Shown here piece by piece: positions 1-9,993 of a DNA stretch of 24,654 nucleotides. The DNA comes from a virus. The notes under the pieces are model-generated. The model did not search any database and was not told the origin of the DNA. It worked only from the letters and a program-made list of their open reading frames with translations. The translations under genes and the position numbers were made by a program. The stretch spans positions 1 to 24,654 of the IMG/VR virus record IMGVR_UViG_3300021467_000022; one strand, written 5' to 3'. The number at the start of each line of letters is the position of its first letter. Position 1 is the stretch's first letter.

Positions 1-3000
1 TGTTAGTATTACTAACATATATATCTAAATTTTGTGGTGTATTACCAACATATTTAAGGTGAATTTCATCTATAGGTAATGATGATGGTAAAGCAAAACC
101 AACTCCATGATGAAATAGATTAGCATCTAGTCCTACATATGGTACAAAATACAAAGAATTATTAGCATGTATACTCGGTATTAATTCACTACCATATGAA
201 AAAAAATATATTTTAACATATGAAAACATTTCAACATTAAAAACACCATCATACATTAAAACTCCATTCATAAAAAATTTCAAATTATTACCTTGACGTT
301 TAAATCTAATCAATGTGTGTTTACCATCAGCACTACTAATATCACTATCATAAATTTTAGTTGTGCCATTATAAAGTTCCTGATATTTAGTATACTGATT
401 AACTGAATATTCATTGTATTGAAATATAACATTGTCCGAACTATCGTATAAACTAATTAAAATTCGTTGAGGATACCCATCCGAAATTTGATTATAATAA
501 AAAACAAATATCATTTCAAAATCAGATACAGAACCAAATTTATTACTAGTTAAAGTGGTACTAGCAGATCCATGATGGGTATCCGCTCTATATATTGCTG
601 ATGTATTCACACACCAATAATCAGGACGCGTTTCCCAAATAATAGAAATATATTTATTTTTTATTAAATCATATATAAAAAAACTAGAAAGATTAATTCC
701 ATCACATTCAACAAATCTTTCCTGCCTATTTAATGTTCCGTCGCTCTTACCATAAACACCAGAAATATCAACCCGTTCACCATTATAATAGCACTCAATA
801 TCATGAACTGCAAATCCAGCATCGCTATTTTTTAAAATTTTCCAATATCGTGCAGATACAGGATTAAATTTAATTACTGCTTCTTTCAAATAACAATATT
901 CATAATTATCAAAATTAATCGAAATTCCACTACTAACTGTGCCCCAACTATAAAAATCTTCGCCGTTATAACTATAGTATGCCTCCTTACCATCAATTAA
1001 ATTCTTTAATCCGTATGCTGGTACATTTATTGCGCATTGTCCATTAGCATTCCTAATCTCATAATCATCATACTTATACAATAAACTTTTAGGGCCTATT
1101 TGAGGCGTGTCTAAAGATTCTTGAGAATCTAACTTACTCCAAAACAAGACATCATTCGTATTAAAAATTTCTTTAGGTATATCAATTGACAAATCTAATG
1201 ATTTACCATAAACATTAGTAATAGTAAATGGAAAAGCCGAATTTACTTTATTACTTTGCGCCTCTTCTAAAAGAACGTTATCTGTACAATCATCCAATTT
1301 AACTTGGTCTCCAACAAAAGCGCTTACTTCATTCAAATAAAATTTACCGCTAGCAATCAATTCAAGCCTAAAATAACGTGGAGATCCACCAATAAAAGCA
1401 CTTATATGATTATCATCTATCCTCTCAAATTCGGCTGTGTTCCATATATCTCCATATGACGAAAAAGATAAAATTATATTGTCCAATAAAGAAGCACTCA
1501 TAAACATTCTACTATAAACTTCAATTTCAGTAAGTTTTGTACTATAATGTTTATGCGTATAAATTCTAAACCCTTTACACTCTATTGGATCAAAATTATG
1601 TTCTAAAACCAACCAATCTGTAACAGCAGCTGATTTAGCAATATCTGGATTTATCGGGTTATAAGCATCTGTTCCACGCCATTCTCTATAATATACCGTA
1701 TCATCCATTGGGTTATTATATAAATATTTAGCTGATGGGTAATCATCAGTATTGTATTGTGGAAGGCCATCAACTTTAATTAATGTATATTCCGGTATAC
1801 GATTATACCTCGGATCATACGTATTGCCTCCATACCCATTAAATCCCATATAATAAGACAATTCTAAATGCCTAAAATTATTCCGTTCTTTAAAATATAT
1901 AATACTTTTATGTATATCCAATACCATTTCGTCCGGAAAATTTAATGTAAATGCTATAGGATCTCTCTCAAAACTCAATGCATATCCATCTTGATCTGGC
2001 ACATTTGGCCAACAAAATTCATGCTTACCATCACATGTTGAGCTATATAACCATTCAGCATCACCATTAACATAAAAATAGGAATGTGGGCCATGCGTCG
2101 CAATACCATTATCAGTGTATATAGTACCCAACTGCCCATTATCTGCTGTAACAATTCCATCATCTAAACATTCAATGCCATATGCTATATTTTGATGAGT
2201 GGCCGACCACAGCTGCCCACTCCACCAATTAAATCCTGTGTGATAATGTGTCTCATTAAATAAATCTACATCCCAATTCACATCTAAACATAACGCCACA
2301 TTATATTCAAAATAATCAGAATCCTCTTTACCAAAAATATCTACTGTTTCAACGTTTACTAATTCTCCTAGATCAAAATCCAAAATCACATTATTTTGCC
2401 TTCTATTACTTCTGGCATAAATAGCAAAACCGCCCAATCCAAACGAATAAAACTGTGCGTCGTCTCTTGACGCTACACCTTCTATGTCACCAGTAAAAAT
2501 TAAAAATGTAGCATCGGGCAAATCAGATAAATTCTTACCTACATATAAATTAACATCATAAACCCCTATTAAATCTCCTTTTTCAACTAAAACATTACAA
2601 TCAATTCTATAAACATTAGGTCTAGTAGTATATAAATAATTATCTTCTATCTCTGGAAAATCCAAAGTATAAACAACTTCCAAATCACCATTAGCTTTAG
2701 GACGTAAAATTTTAATTTTAGAGCTTTCTGTGGCAATACCTGAAACATAAATAACATTAAGTATACCATTATTATTAATAGGATGAGACAAATCAACTAT
2801 AGTATTATGTTTACTTACAAAATCATGGTAATATGACTGAGTTTCTCCCTCAATTAATTGTGAAGGTGAAATCTGATTAAAATCTCTTCGCCCAGCCTCT
2901 ACATTAAATTGATCGCTGTTATGAACATATGCAAAATCATCATAATTACCGTCAATAAGCCTATTAATCTCTAAACTAGTCAACATTCTAGAAGATGCGT

Positions 3001-3946
3001 AATCAAAACCAGAAGCAGGTTTTTTACCACCAACTGCTTCATATGTACTAAAACCAAATGCTTCCGCTGCAGTGCCTGAAACACTAACTTTCGAATGATC
3101 TCCTTTAGACCCAGAATAAATAACTAATTTATTGTCTTCATTGTATTCACAAAATGCATAAGCATAAGAACCTATATTATAACTACTTATAGTATTTGAT
3201 AATAATTTTGCGGCCTCAATACCGGTTAAATTTTTATGTGTTCCTAGATTAAATTTAACATCTCCATAGTCATTTATATTTATTATTAATTCATCATTTA
3301 CACCGGAAATAGTAGTATAATTAGACTTTGCTTCTCCAGCAATTATATACCCTCTTCGGCCCGCGCCAGGACATGGGTGTTTATAACTATTATAATATGA
3401 ACACTGTGGATTTGAACAACGATAATTAGTACTAGAACTTATCTTAATAAAACTTATAGCAAATTTATCTCTATAATGACCATCTATAGCCGGATAAATT
3501 CGTAAATTATTAATCAAACCTCGCCATTTGGTTTTAGGCCCAGCATTTATTTCATAAAGATGCCATTTATCATCAGTAATAATATCAAATTCAATCTCTT
3601 TTGAGTCGTCCCACACATTGTCGTCAATTTTTGTCCATTGAATTTTCCCTTTTGTAGGTCTATGTTTTTCATCATAAACCGTATATTTCATCATTAATCT
3701 TATATAATAAAAATCTGACCCGTCTATAGGAATAAAAGGATTAGATCTACTTATATAGCTACCATTGTCTCTAATATTGCCTACAAGCGTACCTCGCCAA
3801 CTGCCGTATAAATATATATTATAAAATACATCCCAACCATCAACATCGCCATCAACTGTAAAATTAGTTGAATAGCCATCTAATGAATCGAATCGGCAAT
3901 AATCAGAATTTTGTACTGATCTAGCATCTTTAAAAATATTGTACAT
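1..3946 (-). CDS. Giant modular adhesin-like virion protein, 3' end outside window (at least 1315 aa)
   Basis: I checked this frame triplet by triplet: it is open from ATG at 3946 to the window edge, 1315 codons without a stop, so the C-terminus is missing. The start is set by GAGG five bases upstream and by the preceding gene's TAG one base before the ATG. Visible modules, approximate residues: an N-terminal jelly-roll-like region (1-150); a hook-like domain (215-305) ending in IYSGSKGDHSKVSVSG then FGFS; discoidin (F5/8 type C)-like stretches near 720-830, 880-915 (RYFRLELIASGKFYLNE) and 970-1055 (RYWKILKNSD, the latter after LKNLIDG); and a LamG/concanavalin-like domain near 1095-1235 (HTLIRFKRQGNNLKFFMNGV). 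There is no signal peptide. Such modules typically bind glycans or surfaces, so a tail-fibre or adhesin role is inferred. Fold assignments are by eye. Confidence 0.9.
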   Translation of the reverse strand, partial: MYNIFKDARSVQNSDYCRFDSLDGYSTNFTVDGDVDGWDVFYNIYLYGSWRGTLVGNIRDNGSYISRSNPFIPIDGSDFYYIRLMMKYTVYDEKHRPTKGKIQWTKIDDNVWDDSKEIEFDIITDDKWHLYEINAGPKTKWRGLINNLRIYPAIDGHYRDKFAISFIKISSSTNYRCSNPQCSYYNSYKHPCPGAGRRGYIIAGEAKSNYTTISGVNDELIININDYGDVKFNLGTHKNLTGIEAAKLLSNTISSYNIGSYAYAFCEYNEDNKLVIYSGSKGDHSKVSVSGTAAEAFGFSTYEAVGGKKPASGFDYASSRMLTSLEINRLIDGNYDDFAYVHNSDQFNVEAGRRDFNQISPSQLIEGETQSYYHDFVSKHNTIVDLSHPINNNGILNVIYVSGIATESSKIKILRPKANGDLEVVYTLDFPEIEDNYLYTTRPNVYRIDCNVLVEKGDLIGVYDVNLYVGKNLSDLPDATFLIFTGDIEGVASRDDAQFYSFGLGGFAIYARSNRRQNNVILDFDLGELVNVETVDIFGKEDSDYFEYNVALCLDVNWDVDLFNETHYHTGFNWWSGQLWSATHQNIAYGIECLDDGIVTADNGQLGTIYTDNGIATHGPHSYFYVNGDAEWLYSSTCDGKHEFCWPNVPDQDGYALSFERDPIAFTLNFPDEMVLDIHKSIIYFKERNNFRHLELSYYMGFNGYGGNTYDPRYNRIPEYTLIKVDGLPQYNTDDYPSAKYLYNNPMDDTVYYREWRGTDAYNPINPDIAKSAAVTDWLVLEHNFDPIECKGFRIYTHKHYSTKLTEIEVYSRMFMSASLLDNIILSFSSYGDIWNTAEFERIDDNHISAFIGGSPRYFRLELIASGKFYLNEVSAFVGDQVKLDDCTDNVLLEEAQSNKVNSAFPFTITNVYGKSLDLSIDIPKEIFNTNDVLFWSKLDSQESLDTPQIGPKSLLYKYDDYEIRNANGQCAINVPAYGLKNLIDGKEAYYSYNGEDFYSWGTVSSGISINFDNYEYCYLKEAVIKFNPVSARYWKILKNSDAGFAVHDIECYYNGERVDISGVYGKSDGTLNRQERFVECDGINLSSFFIYDLIKNKYISIIWETRPDYWCVNTSAIYRADTHHGSASTTLTSNKFGSVSDFEMIFVFYYNQISDGYPQRILISLYDSSDNVIFQYNEYSVNQYTKYQELYNGTTKIYDSDISSADGKHTLIRFKRQGNNLKFFMNGVLMYDGVFNVEMFSYVKIYFFSYGSELIPSIHANNSLYFVPYVGLDANLFHHGVGFALPSSLPIDEIHLKYVGNTPQNLDIYVSNTN

Positions 3947-3947
3947 A

Positions 3948-4340
3948 CTACCTCTTACGAATAGTACACTGTTTTATAATATCAACTAGACAATACCCGT
4001 CTCCCCCATAACCGCTGCATTGTCCGCAAAATTCTAGACCGTTGTCTGGATCGATTAATTGCGGGTTTATTTCTTCAGCAAACATCTTTTGTTTACGTAT
4101 CTCCATAGCCTGCATAGCTAGTTTTTCTCTGTATTTAGCTTCCCATTCTTTATATGTATACTTATATACTTTATTACATAATGTACATTCATAAATCAAA
4201 TACTGTTGTATAGAATTTTGTATTAATTTTCCACTATTCTCATCCAAATAATAATCCGCATCTTTCAAATATTCATCTATAGTCTTTCGTTCGTTTATTA
4301 CTAATTCGCCACCACATACATCACAATTTATAACAAACAT
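3948..4340 (-). CDS. Small two-cluster zinc-ribbon-like protein (130 aa)
   Basis: The ORF has a clear ribosome binding site, TAGGAG, which is fused to the stop of the upstream giant gene and lies six bases before ATG. Two four-cysteine clusters are visible: CxxC at 6/9 with CxxC at 52/55, and C105/C108 with C117/C125, each consistent with a structural zinc site. Between them is a charged helical stretch (residues 62-92, rich in K, E, R and M). The protein sits between two giant structural genes, one base before the next ATG. Its role is unknown; it could be an assembly factor, chaperone or small virion part. I recognise no family. Zinc binding is inferred from cysteine spacing only. Confidence 0.85.
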   Translation of the reverse strand: MFVINCDVCGGELVINERKTIDEYLKDADYYLDENSGKLIQNSIQQYLIYECTLCNKVYKYTYKEWEAKYREKLAMQAMEIRKQKMFAEEINPQLIDPDNGLEFCGQCSGYGGDGYCLVDIIKQCTIRKR

Positions 4341-4346
4341 GATAAA

Positions 4347-4352
4347 CTCCTA
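4347..4352 (-). promoter_or_regulatory. Stop codon fused to ribosome binding site (TAGGAG)
   Basis: The TAG of the 1758-aa gene begins TAGGAG, the binding site six bases before the 130-aa ATG. The following three sense codons (GAG TTT ATC) are in frame with that ATG, so amber read-through would fuse the two proteins. Confidence 0.75.
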
Positions 4353-7300
4353 ATATAAATTTCTAACTGCCTCTGGAAAATACAAAGAGATATTACCCTT
4401 CCAACTTTTCAATGAATATGACACCTTTTCAAATCTCTCAATAGTTGGCTCCATAAAATATTCAAATGGACGAATTAATACGTTAGCAGTACCCTTAAAA
4501 TATGCCACTATCGCAGTATTGGGTACCTGCTTATAATCATCACATGCCCTAACAAAAACTCTATCATAAATATCTTTCCATACACATGGGACTGGCATGC
4601 CATGTCCACATAAAATACACGGCACACTGCGTAATGTGCTAAAATCATATTGGAATTTATGACCACATGGACTATATCTATTATATGAAATAATTTCAGC
4701 CAGCGGTCTAACAAAAGTATTTTCAAAACTACATTCCCAAACTGGAAAAGAAATTCCTAATTCAGCCAATTGTTCACTTAAAGATGGCGGGGGATATGAC
4801 TTCATAGTAAAAGAAGTGCTTCCTTTATTAACTATATTATCATGTATTATTTTTTGTAAAGTTTCATAATAATGAGGATCTTTAGGTCCAGAAATAGCTT
4901 CTTTATCCTTATGACATTTCTCCATAATTCTGCCACGTAGTTTATTCATAGTAATGTGTTCACCATCAGATCCTGGCATTCCTACAACACCATAAATACT
5001 ATCCATTTGATAAACAGTTGAAGAATCGCTAGGTAATTTATATAATAATGATCCAGTTGATTCATAACCATGCGGCGGAAAATCTCCATGTCCTCCTATA
5101 GAAGCCATGTATTTACGTTCATACGTAGTTATATCTTCAATAGCATCGACGAACTCTATATAATAAAGATATAAACTATCAATAAATACATGATTGGTAA
5201 CATACAACGAATCATAATATTTAGATAACTCTCCGGCATCTTCTAATTCGCTAGTAGTTGGCTTTAATCTAAATACTAACTTTATATATTTACTACCAGC
5301 TAACCTTTTATGTATATCCAAAGACAATTCATAAAAAACATTAATCGTATTCGTACTATCCGATCTGTTATACAATATCATTTTATCGTTTTCATAAACT
5401 AATTCGTAAGCCTTATCGTCATTAGAAATATAAATTTTAATTCCTGGTATATGATATAAATCACCAGAAAATATCGGAGATTCATTAGATAAATGGTTAA
5501 ACAACTCTTCATAAAATCTCTCAAAAGCACCTATTTTAAAACTAATAGAAACACCACCTATACTAATCCCATCCGCATTAAATAATGTTATGGCTGTATC
5601 CTCTAATTCACAATTATAATCAAGCTTAACTGTACGAGATGCCGGATAAAAGTAATCAGTAGACTCTATGCCGCTCCATTCATTACTATCAAAACTTGGT
5701 TTATCCGATAGCCTAATTTGATATAAATCTGAATCTAACAATTTCAATTCATATGGAATATACTCAAAATTATCTTTTTTTAATTGGACATCAAGCCCTC
5801 GATGATAATAATGTCTTACTTCCTCTCCTGCTTCATCATATGTTATAATAGTTCTATCATCAGGTTCATCAATACTAACGTACCCTGTATCAAACAATGA
5901 AACTTCAAATACCCACGGATCTTTTGTACATGTTTTATATAAAGATTTAGTCGCGTCACACCCTTCTACACCACTTGATGTAGTTTGATCTAACCACTCT
6001 CCATCAGCATTAAAACACCTAATTGGCCCATCATTCAATTGTAATTTCCACACATCATCCTCACTATAAGTCAAATCATCACTAATACTGGGCGCATAAA
6101 GTTTAATTGCGTGGTCCCCTTCATCACACACTAATCTATGTTCTTTTATCATAAAATCGTATTTATATGGTGGATACATAATATCTAAAAATAAATGTCG
6201 GCCACGTACTTCACCATTAGATTTTTTATATGGCACACTTAGTATATTGTTGATCACTCTATTTGTAGTATTTATATAGTGCCCATTAATCTCATTAAAG
6301 GCATTTTTCCAATTAGCGCTAAATTCGATTTTAAACCTAACTAAATCTTTCCATTTTTCTCTCCATACCCACTGAATAGATTTAGACATGTCGCCTAGTG
6401 GGTTATCTTTATATGTATACCAAGATATAACTGGAATTAAATTGGTCCCTACTAAATATAATTCTTTAGGATAAGGATAATAAATACCTCCTATCCAATG
6501 CGGCCTAAATAAATCATCAAATCTAAATCTAATGACTCCATCCTCATCAACTATTAATTCTTCATTTATATCTACATTCTCTATAGTTAAAGCCTGTAAT
6601 AAACCAAATTGATCGATATATAGACTTTTGTCATTATAAAAATCATTGCTAATATAAGAGAAATATGGATATTCAGTTATAGCTGAGTCAAGATCCATAA
6701 TAGAATAAAACTCAGATGTTGGAACCCATTTTGATTTACGTACATAATCAGAACCAGTCCACACATAATAATCAATATTATCTATAGAACGAAAACTACG
6801 CAAAAAATCTCTATAAACATTGCCAAATTTAGGTAATAATCCTCCAAACTGTATAGCCTTTAATTTATCAGCATAAGATAACCCACCACGATATCTGGCA
6901 TAACCACTAAATATATTCTTTCCTCTTTTTTCTAAATTACAGTAAGACCAATCCTCATGACACGTCCATATTGTAGAATGAATGCCACATATATCTCCAA
7001 AATTATCGGCAGGACCAAGCATTCGCATATCATGCTTACCGTGTTTTTGCTCAGATGGATAATCTTCATTAAACACTTCCATAATGCCAGTATCAAAAAC
7101 AATATTATTAACAATGTTATATCTAGCGTAGTCATCACAACTATCATATGGATACCACATTGGACCAGTTTCCGTAAATAAAGATAAATCATGATCACCG
7201 CATGGTGGAGTATAAGACTTACTCACTAAATAATCATACACTTCAACCCCTATTGGTCCATACTTAACAAACTCTGGTAATAACTTATATTTAAAATAAT

Positions 7301-9626
7301 TAGCTCGCCAATTATAAAATATTTCAACATCTCTACAATACGGCTGTCTAATCCATGTTATAAGTTTAGTTTTAAACTGTCCCCTAATACGGCCAGTGCA
7401 CCCTCTAAAAACAACAGATGGTACAATAGGCATATCAGAAAATTGTTTAATAGAATAGCTCTTCCCATTATTTATTACTATAGAATTTCCATACTCAATA
7501 ACATCATCATCGTTTATAAAATCTTCCCTAATCTCTTCATAATTATCATCATCAATAATTTCACTAGCGGTATGTCGTTCATAGATATAGATATTGTCTA
7601 TTTTAAGAATAGCGTCATTACAAACTTGTGAAAATTCTTTAATGTTTTTTGGTTTTATGATACATTGATTAAGTTCTAATTTATCATTACATTTATCAAC
7701 AACTACCATTTCAATACAGTCTTTTTCACCATAACATAATTTAATACCCTCGATTTCCCATGGTTTTATAACATCAGTAAGTAATTTATCATTATCAGGT
7801 ATAATAACAAGAGCGTACCCGGCATTTCCAAAAAATTTAACATTGCTAATATCTAACTCTAAGTTTGAAAACACCTTTCTTTTATATAATTTATAGTTAA
7901 GCTTCCATAATTTATATGGCAGTGGATGACTAAGAGACGGACTTAACCTCTCTTTAACCCCATCCAAATAGATATATGCAATATCATTTTCTGGCTTAGT
8001 TTTGTACGACGTAAAATAAAAAAATTGAAAATTAATTTCACCATTTTTATTAACATCTGCTACAAAATTATCTTCGTATGACGGTAAATAATTTACCTCT
8101 CCTTCACCATTTATAGTAAATTTAGTCTGGCCTACAACGCCGCCCACATAAATCTTCGTAAAACTGATTTTATCAAAATCCCATTCCCCATTCCCATTAT
8201 TGATAACTACAATAACATTCTCTCCAAAAAATGATGGTACATCTATATAAAACATGTTGTGATCAGAACCACTGTTTGATTTTATCATATGTTCTGGGCT
8301 GCTATTAATTAAAAATTCTATATATTTTTTATAATCGCTATACACATCATCAAACGTCTCAATTAAACCAGCTCTAGCAGCCTCCAAATTATCATACAGT
8401 AATAAAAAATCCTTTATATGAGAAGGAATACTCAAATCTGGATCATTTAAATTAAATGCATAGGTGTCAGAACCATAATAAAACTGATCTCCAAAGATGG
8501 TTATATATTTATGATCTAAATTTGAAGTTTCAAACACATTTTTATTATCTAACTGGTCAAAAACATTCCTAATTATGGGGCTCAGCGCTGTATCTTTCAA
8601 TTCTCTAACTAAAGTAGGGAAATCCGGCCAAACACCGTCCGCTGACATACCAGCAGACAATGGAATAGCGTGGCTATCTAAATTAAAATAATCGAAATCT
8701 ACAAAATAAACACGATGGCTTGGAACAATATTATAAGCATCTAACAAATAGCCATCCCATGCATAAATATCTCCTTCATAAAATGATTCATAGTATTTAT
8801 CAAAATCCCACCTATCTTTACGCAAATAGTAACGGAGTTCTAATATTTGCTCGGCTGATACATAATCGCCATGACGCATATATTCATCTATACAATACTC
8901 CCAACAAACACCCGTATAATACGGACATTCTGGCTTAGCACCATTACAGGGCGGTACATACATGTTCAAATCTGGATCATAATAAAAATCCATAAATTTG
9001 TCAGTTATTCCATCTGAATTACAACATAAGTACTGAGGCTTCTGCACAACGCCAGTATCGTCAACAGTAAATTCAGTAGCATTGCCCGCCCACCAATAGC
9101 ATCTAGAAAGTTTAGCCCTCAAATTATATATTTTAAAATTTAACGGTAGTCTGAAAATTAACCCTGATGTAGTAGTTATATCATCTACATCATATCCTAA
9201 AGATGCTATAGCATCGTCTGGCTCTAAAGCTGAAAAGGCCATATTGAAAGGCATATAACCTGTACACTTTAAACAACTACCATAACCATCACAATTACCC
9301 TCATTATAACAGCTAATTGGATTATAATTTCCTTGCTTTATAAGGTTTCTTTCAGAATCCAATATAGGCAAATTAACCCATTTAACATTATCCCGACTAG
9401 GAGTCGTTCTAAAAGGATCAGGCCTTACACACATATATACTGGCTTCTCAATATCGCCATCATATTTCCCACACTTAGTTTGAGTCCCTATTAAATTGCA
9501 AAATGGAAAAAAATCTGCTTCTGAATCGGTACAACATACTTTATCAGTACTCCACTTGCTACACCGCGGCGGCTCTTTTACCCAATATTGACATAAATAA
9601 ATACCAGAGGCACTAGTTGGCGGCAT
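4350..9626 (-). CDS. Giant cysteine-rich phage structural protein (1758 aa)
   Basis: A single 5.3-kb ORF starts at MPPTSASG. Its ATG lies inside the end of the upstream 104-aa gene (14-base overlap), with GGAGG twelve bases ahead. About forty cysteines are present, eighteen of them in the first 250 residues, many as CC, CxxC or Cx5C groups (residues 106-121 contain four). A further Cys/His-rich patch lies near 855-900 (HGKHDMRM, CGIH, WTCHEDWSYC) and another near 1645-1680 (SPCGHKF, CILCGHGMPVPC). The rest looks beta-rich and aromatic, with many Tyr, Trp and Asp. No signal peptide, membrane segment or catalytic motif is evident. Size and position favour a large tail or baseplate-associated protein. 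Whether the cysteines bind metal or form disulfides cannot be told. I do not recognise a named family. Confidence 0.9.
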   Translation of the reverse strand: MPPTSASGIYLCQYWVKEPPRCSKWSTDKVCCTDSEADFFPFCNLIGTQTKCGKYDGDIEKPVYMCVRPDPFRTTPSRDNVKWVNLPILDSERNLIKQGNYNPISCYNEGNCDGYGSCLKCTGYMPFNMAFSALEPDDAIASLGYDVDDITTTSGLIFRLPLNFKIYNLRAKLSRCYWWAGNATEFTVDDTGVVQKPQYLCCNSDGITDKFMDFYYDPDLNMYVPPCNGAKPECPYYTGVCWEYCIDEYMRHGDYVSAEQILELRYYLRKDRWDFDKYYESFYEGDIYAWDGYLLDAYNIVPSHRVYFVDFDYFNLDSHAIPLSAGMSADGVWPDFPTLVRELKDTALSPIIRNVFDQLDNKNVFETSNLDHKYITIFGDQFYYGSDTYAFNLNDPDLSIPSHIKDFLLLYDNLEAARAGLIETFDDVYSDYKKYIEFLINSSPEHMIKSNSGSDHNMFYIDVPSFFGENVIVVINNGNGEWDFDKISFTKIYVGGVVGQTKFTINGEGEVNYLPSYEDNFVADVNKNGEINFQFFYFTSYKTKPENDIAYIYLDGVKERLSPSLSHPLPYKLWKLNYKLYKRKVFSNLELDISNVKFFGNAGYALVIIPDNDKLLTDVIKPWEIEGIKLCYGEKDCIEMVVVDKCNDKLELNQCIIKPKNIKEFSQVCNDAILKIDNIYIYERHTASEIIDDDNYEEIREDFINDDDVIEYGNSIVINNGKSYSIKQFSDMPIVPSVVFRGCTGRIRGQFKTKLITWIRQPYCRDVEIFYNWRANYFKYKLLPEFVKYGPIGVEVYDYLVSKSYTPPCGDHDLSLFTETGPMWYPYDSCDDYARYNIVNNIVFDTGIMEVFNEDYPSEQKHGKHDMRMLGPADNFGDICGIHSTIWTCHEDWSYCNLEKRGKNIFSGYARYRGGLSYADKLKAIQFGGLLPKFGNVYRDFLRSFRSIDNIDYYVWTGSDYVRKSKWVPTSEFYSIMDLDSAITEYPYFSYISNDFYNDKSLYIDQFGLLQALTIENVDINEELIVDEDGVIRFRFDDLFRPHWIGGIYYPYPKELYLVGTNLIPVISWYTYKDNPLGDMSKSIQWVWREKWKDLVRFKIEFSANWKNAFNEINGHYINTTNRVINNILSVPYKKSNGEVRGRHLFLDIMYPPYKYDFMIKEHRLVCDEGDHAIKLYAPSISDDLTYSEDDVWKLQLNDGPIRCFNADGEWLDQTTSSGVEGCDATKSLYKTCTKDPWVFEVSLFDTGYVSIDEPDDRTIITYDEAGEEVRHYYHRGLDVQLKKDNFEYIPYELKLLDSDLYQIRLSDKPSFDSNEWSGIESTDYFYPASRTVKLDYNCELEDTAITLFNADGISIGGVSISFKIGAFERFYEELFNHLSNESPIFSGDLYHIPGIKIYISNDDKAYELVYENDKMILYNRSDSTNTINVFYELSLDIHKRLAGSKYIKLVFRLKPTTSELEDAGELSKYYDSLYVTNHVFIDSLYLYYIEFVDAIEDITTYERKYMASIGGHGDFPPHGYESTGSLLYKLPSDSSTVYQMDSIYGVVGMPGSDGEHITMNKLRGRIMEKCHKDKEAISGPKDPHYYETLQKIIHDNIVNKGSTSFTMKSYPPPSLSEQLAELGISFPVWECSFENTFVRPLAEIISYNRYSPCGHKFQYDFSTLRSVPCILCGHGMPVPCVWKDIYDRVFVRACDDYKQVPNTAIVAYFKGTANVLIRPFEYFMEPTIERFEKVSYSLKSWKGNISLYFPEAVRNLY

Positions 9627-9927
9627 TGGTATCTATAACCTCCATATAAAAACGGCCAGTAGTTTCATCTACATGATAACAAACTTTACTACGGCCCTCA
9701 TAAAACCCAATAGTTCTTCTTTCCAATCTAAAACTTTCTTGAATACCAGGAATCATAGAGGCCCTATATTTGACAAAATAAGCTTCTTTATTTGTTAAAT
9801 GCCAAGATCTCCCATCAAAAAATAAGGACAGACGAATTATGGCTTTTTTTGGAACTTCCCGCCATTCCATCTGTCCTTCTCTTATAATAGTCCCATCTTT
9901 GAGTTCAACTTCCCAATAACGTTGCAT
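9613..9927 (-). CDS. Small conserved-looking beta-rich protein (104 aa)
   Basis: The longest ORF begins at 9939 (MEVC), but I chose the internal ATG at 9927 (MQRYWEVELKDG): GGAGG at 9933-9937 lies five bases before it and itself overlaps the upstream ATG, which has no binding site of its own. The product is short and soluble, with alternating charged and hydrophobic strands (YWEVELKDGTIIREGQ, RLSLFFDGRSWHL, SFRLERRTIGFYEG), suggesting a small beta-barrel or sandwich. It has no cysteine clusters or catalytic motif. Its 3' end overlaps the start of the giant Cys-rich gene by 14 bases, so the two are probably co-translated. Function is not recognised; an accessory virion or assembly role is only suggested by position. 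Confidence 0.85.
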   Translation of the reverse strand: MQRYWEVELKDGTIIREGQMEWREVPKKAIIRLSLFFDGRSWHLTNKEAYFVKYRASMIPGIQESFRLERRTIGFYEGRSKVCYHVDETTGRFYMEVIDTNAAN

Positions 9928-9932
9928 ACAAA

Positions 9933-9937
9933 CCTCC
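9933..9937 (-). promoter_or_regulatory. Ribosome binding site deciding the 104-aa start
   Basis: GGAGG on the minus strand lies five bases before the ATG at 9927. It overlaps the first in-frame ATG (9939), so that ATG cannot be served by it. This favours the shorter protein. Confidence 0.75.
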
Positions 9938-9993
9938 ATTGCCTAAAACATAAATATATAACCACACTCTAGTTACTGCCCATCCCATCCTAA

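Noticed and set aside
6932-8938. Plus- and minus-strand ORFs of 60-90 codons inside the giant Cys-rich gene (for example 6957-7181 and 8720-8938)
   Set aside because: They are shadows of a long continuous frame, have low-complexity composition and no binding sites.
9928-9939. Upstream ATG giving a 108-residue form of the 104-aa gene
   Set aside because: It overlaps the GGAGG that serves the next in-frame ATG, and has no site of its own.
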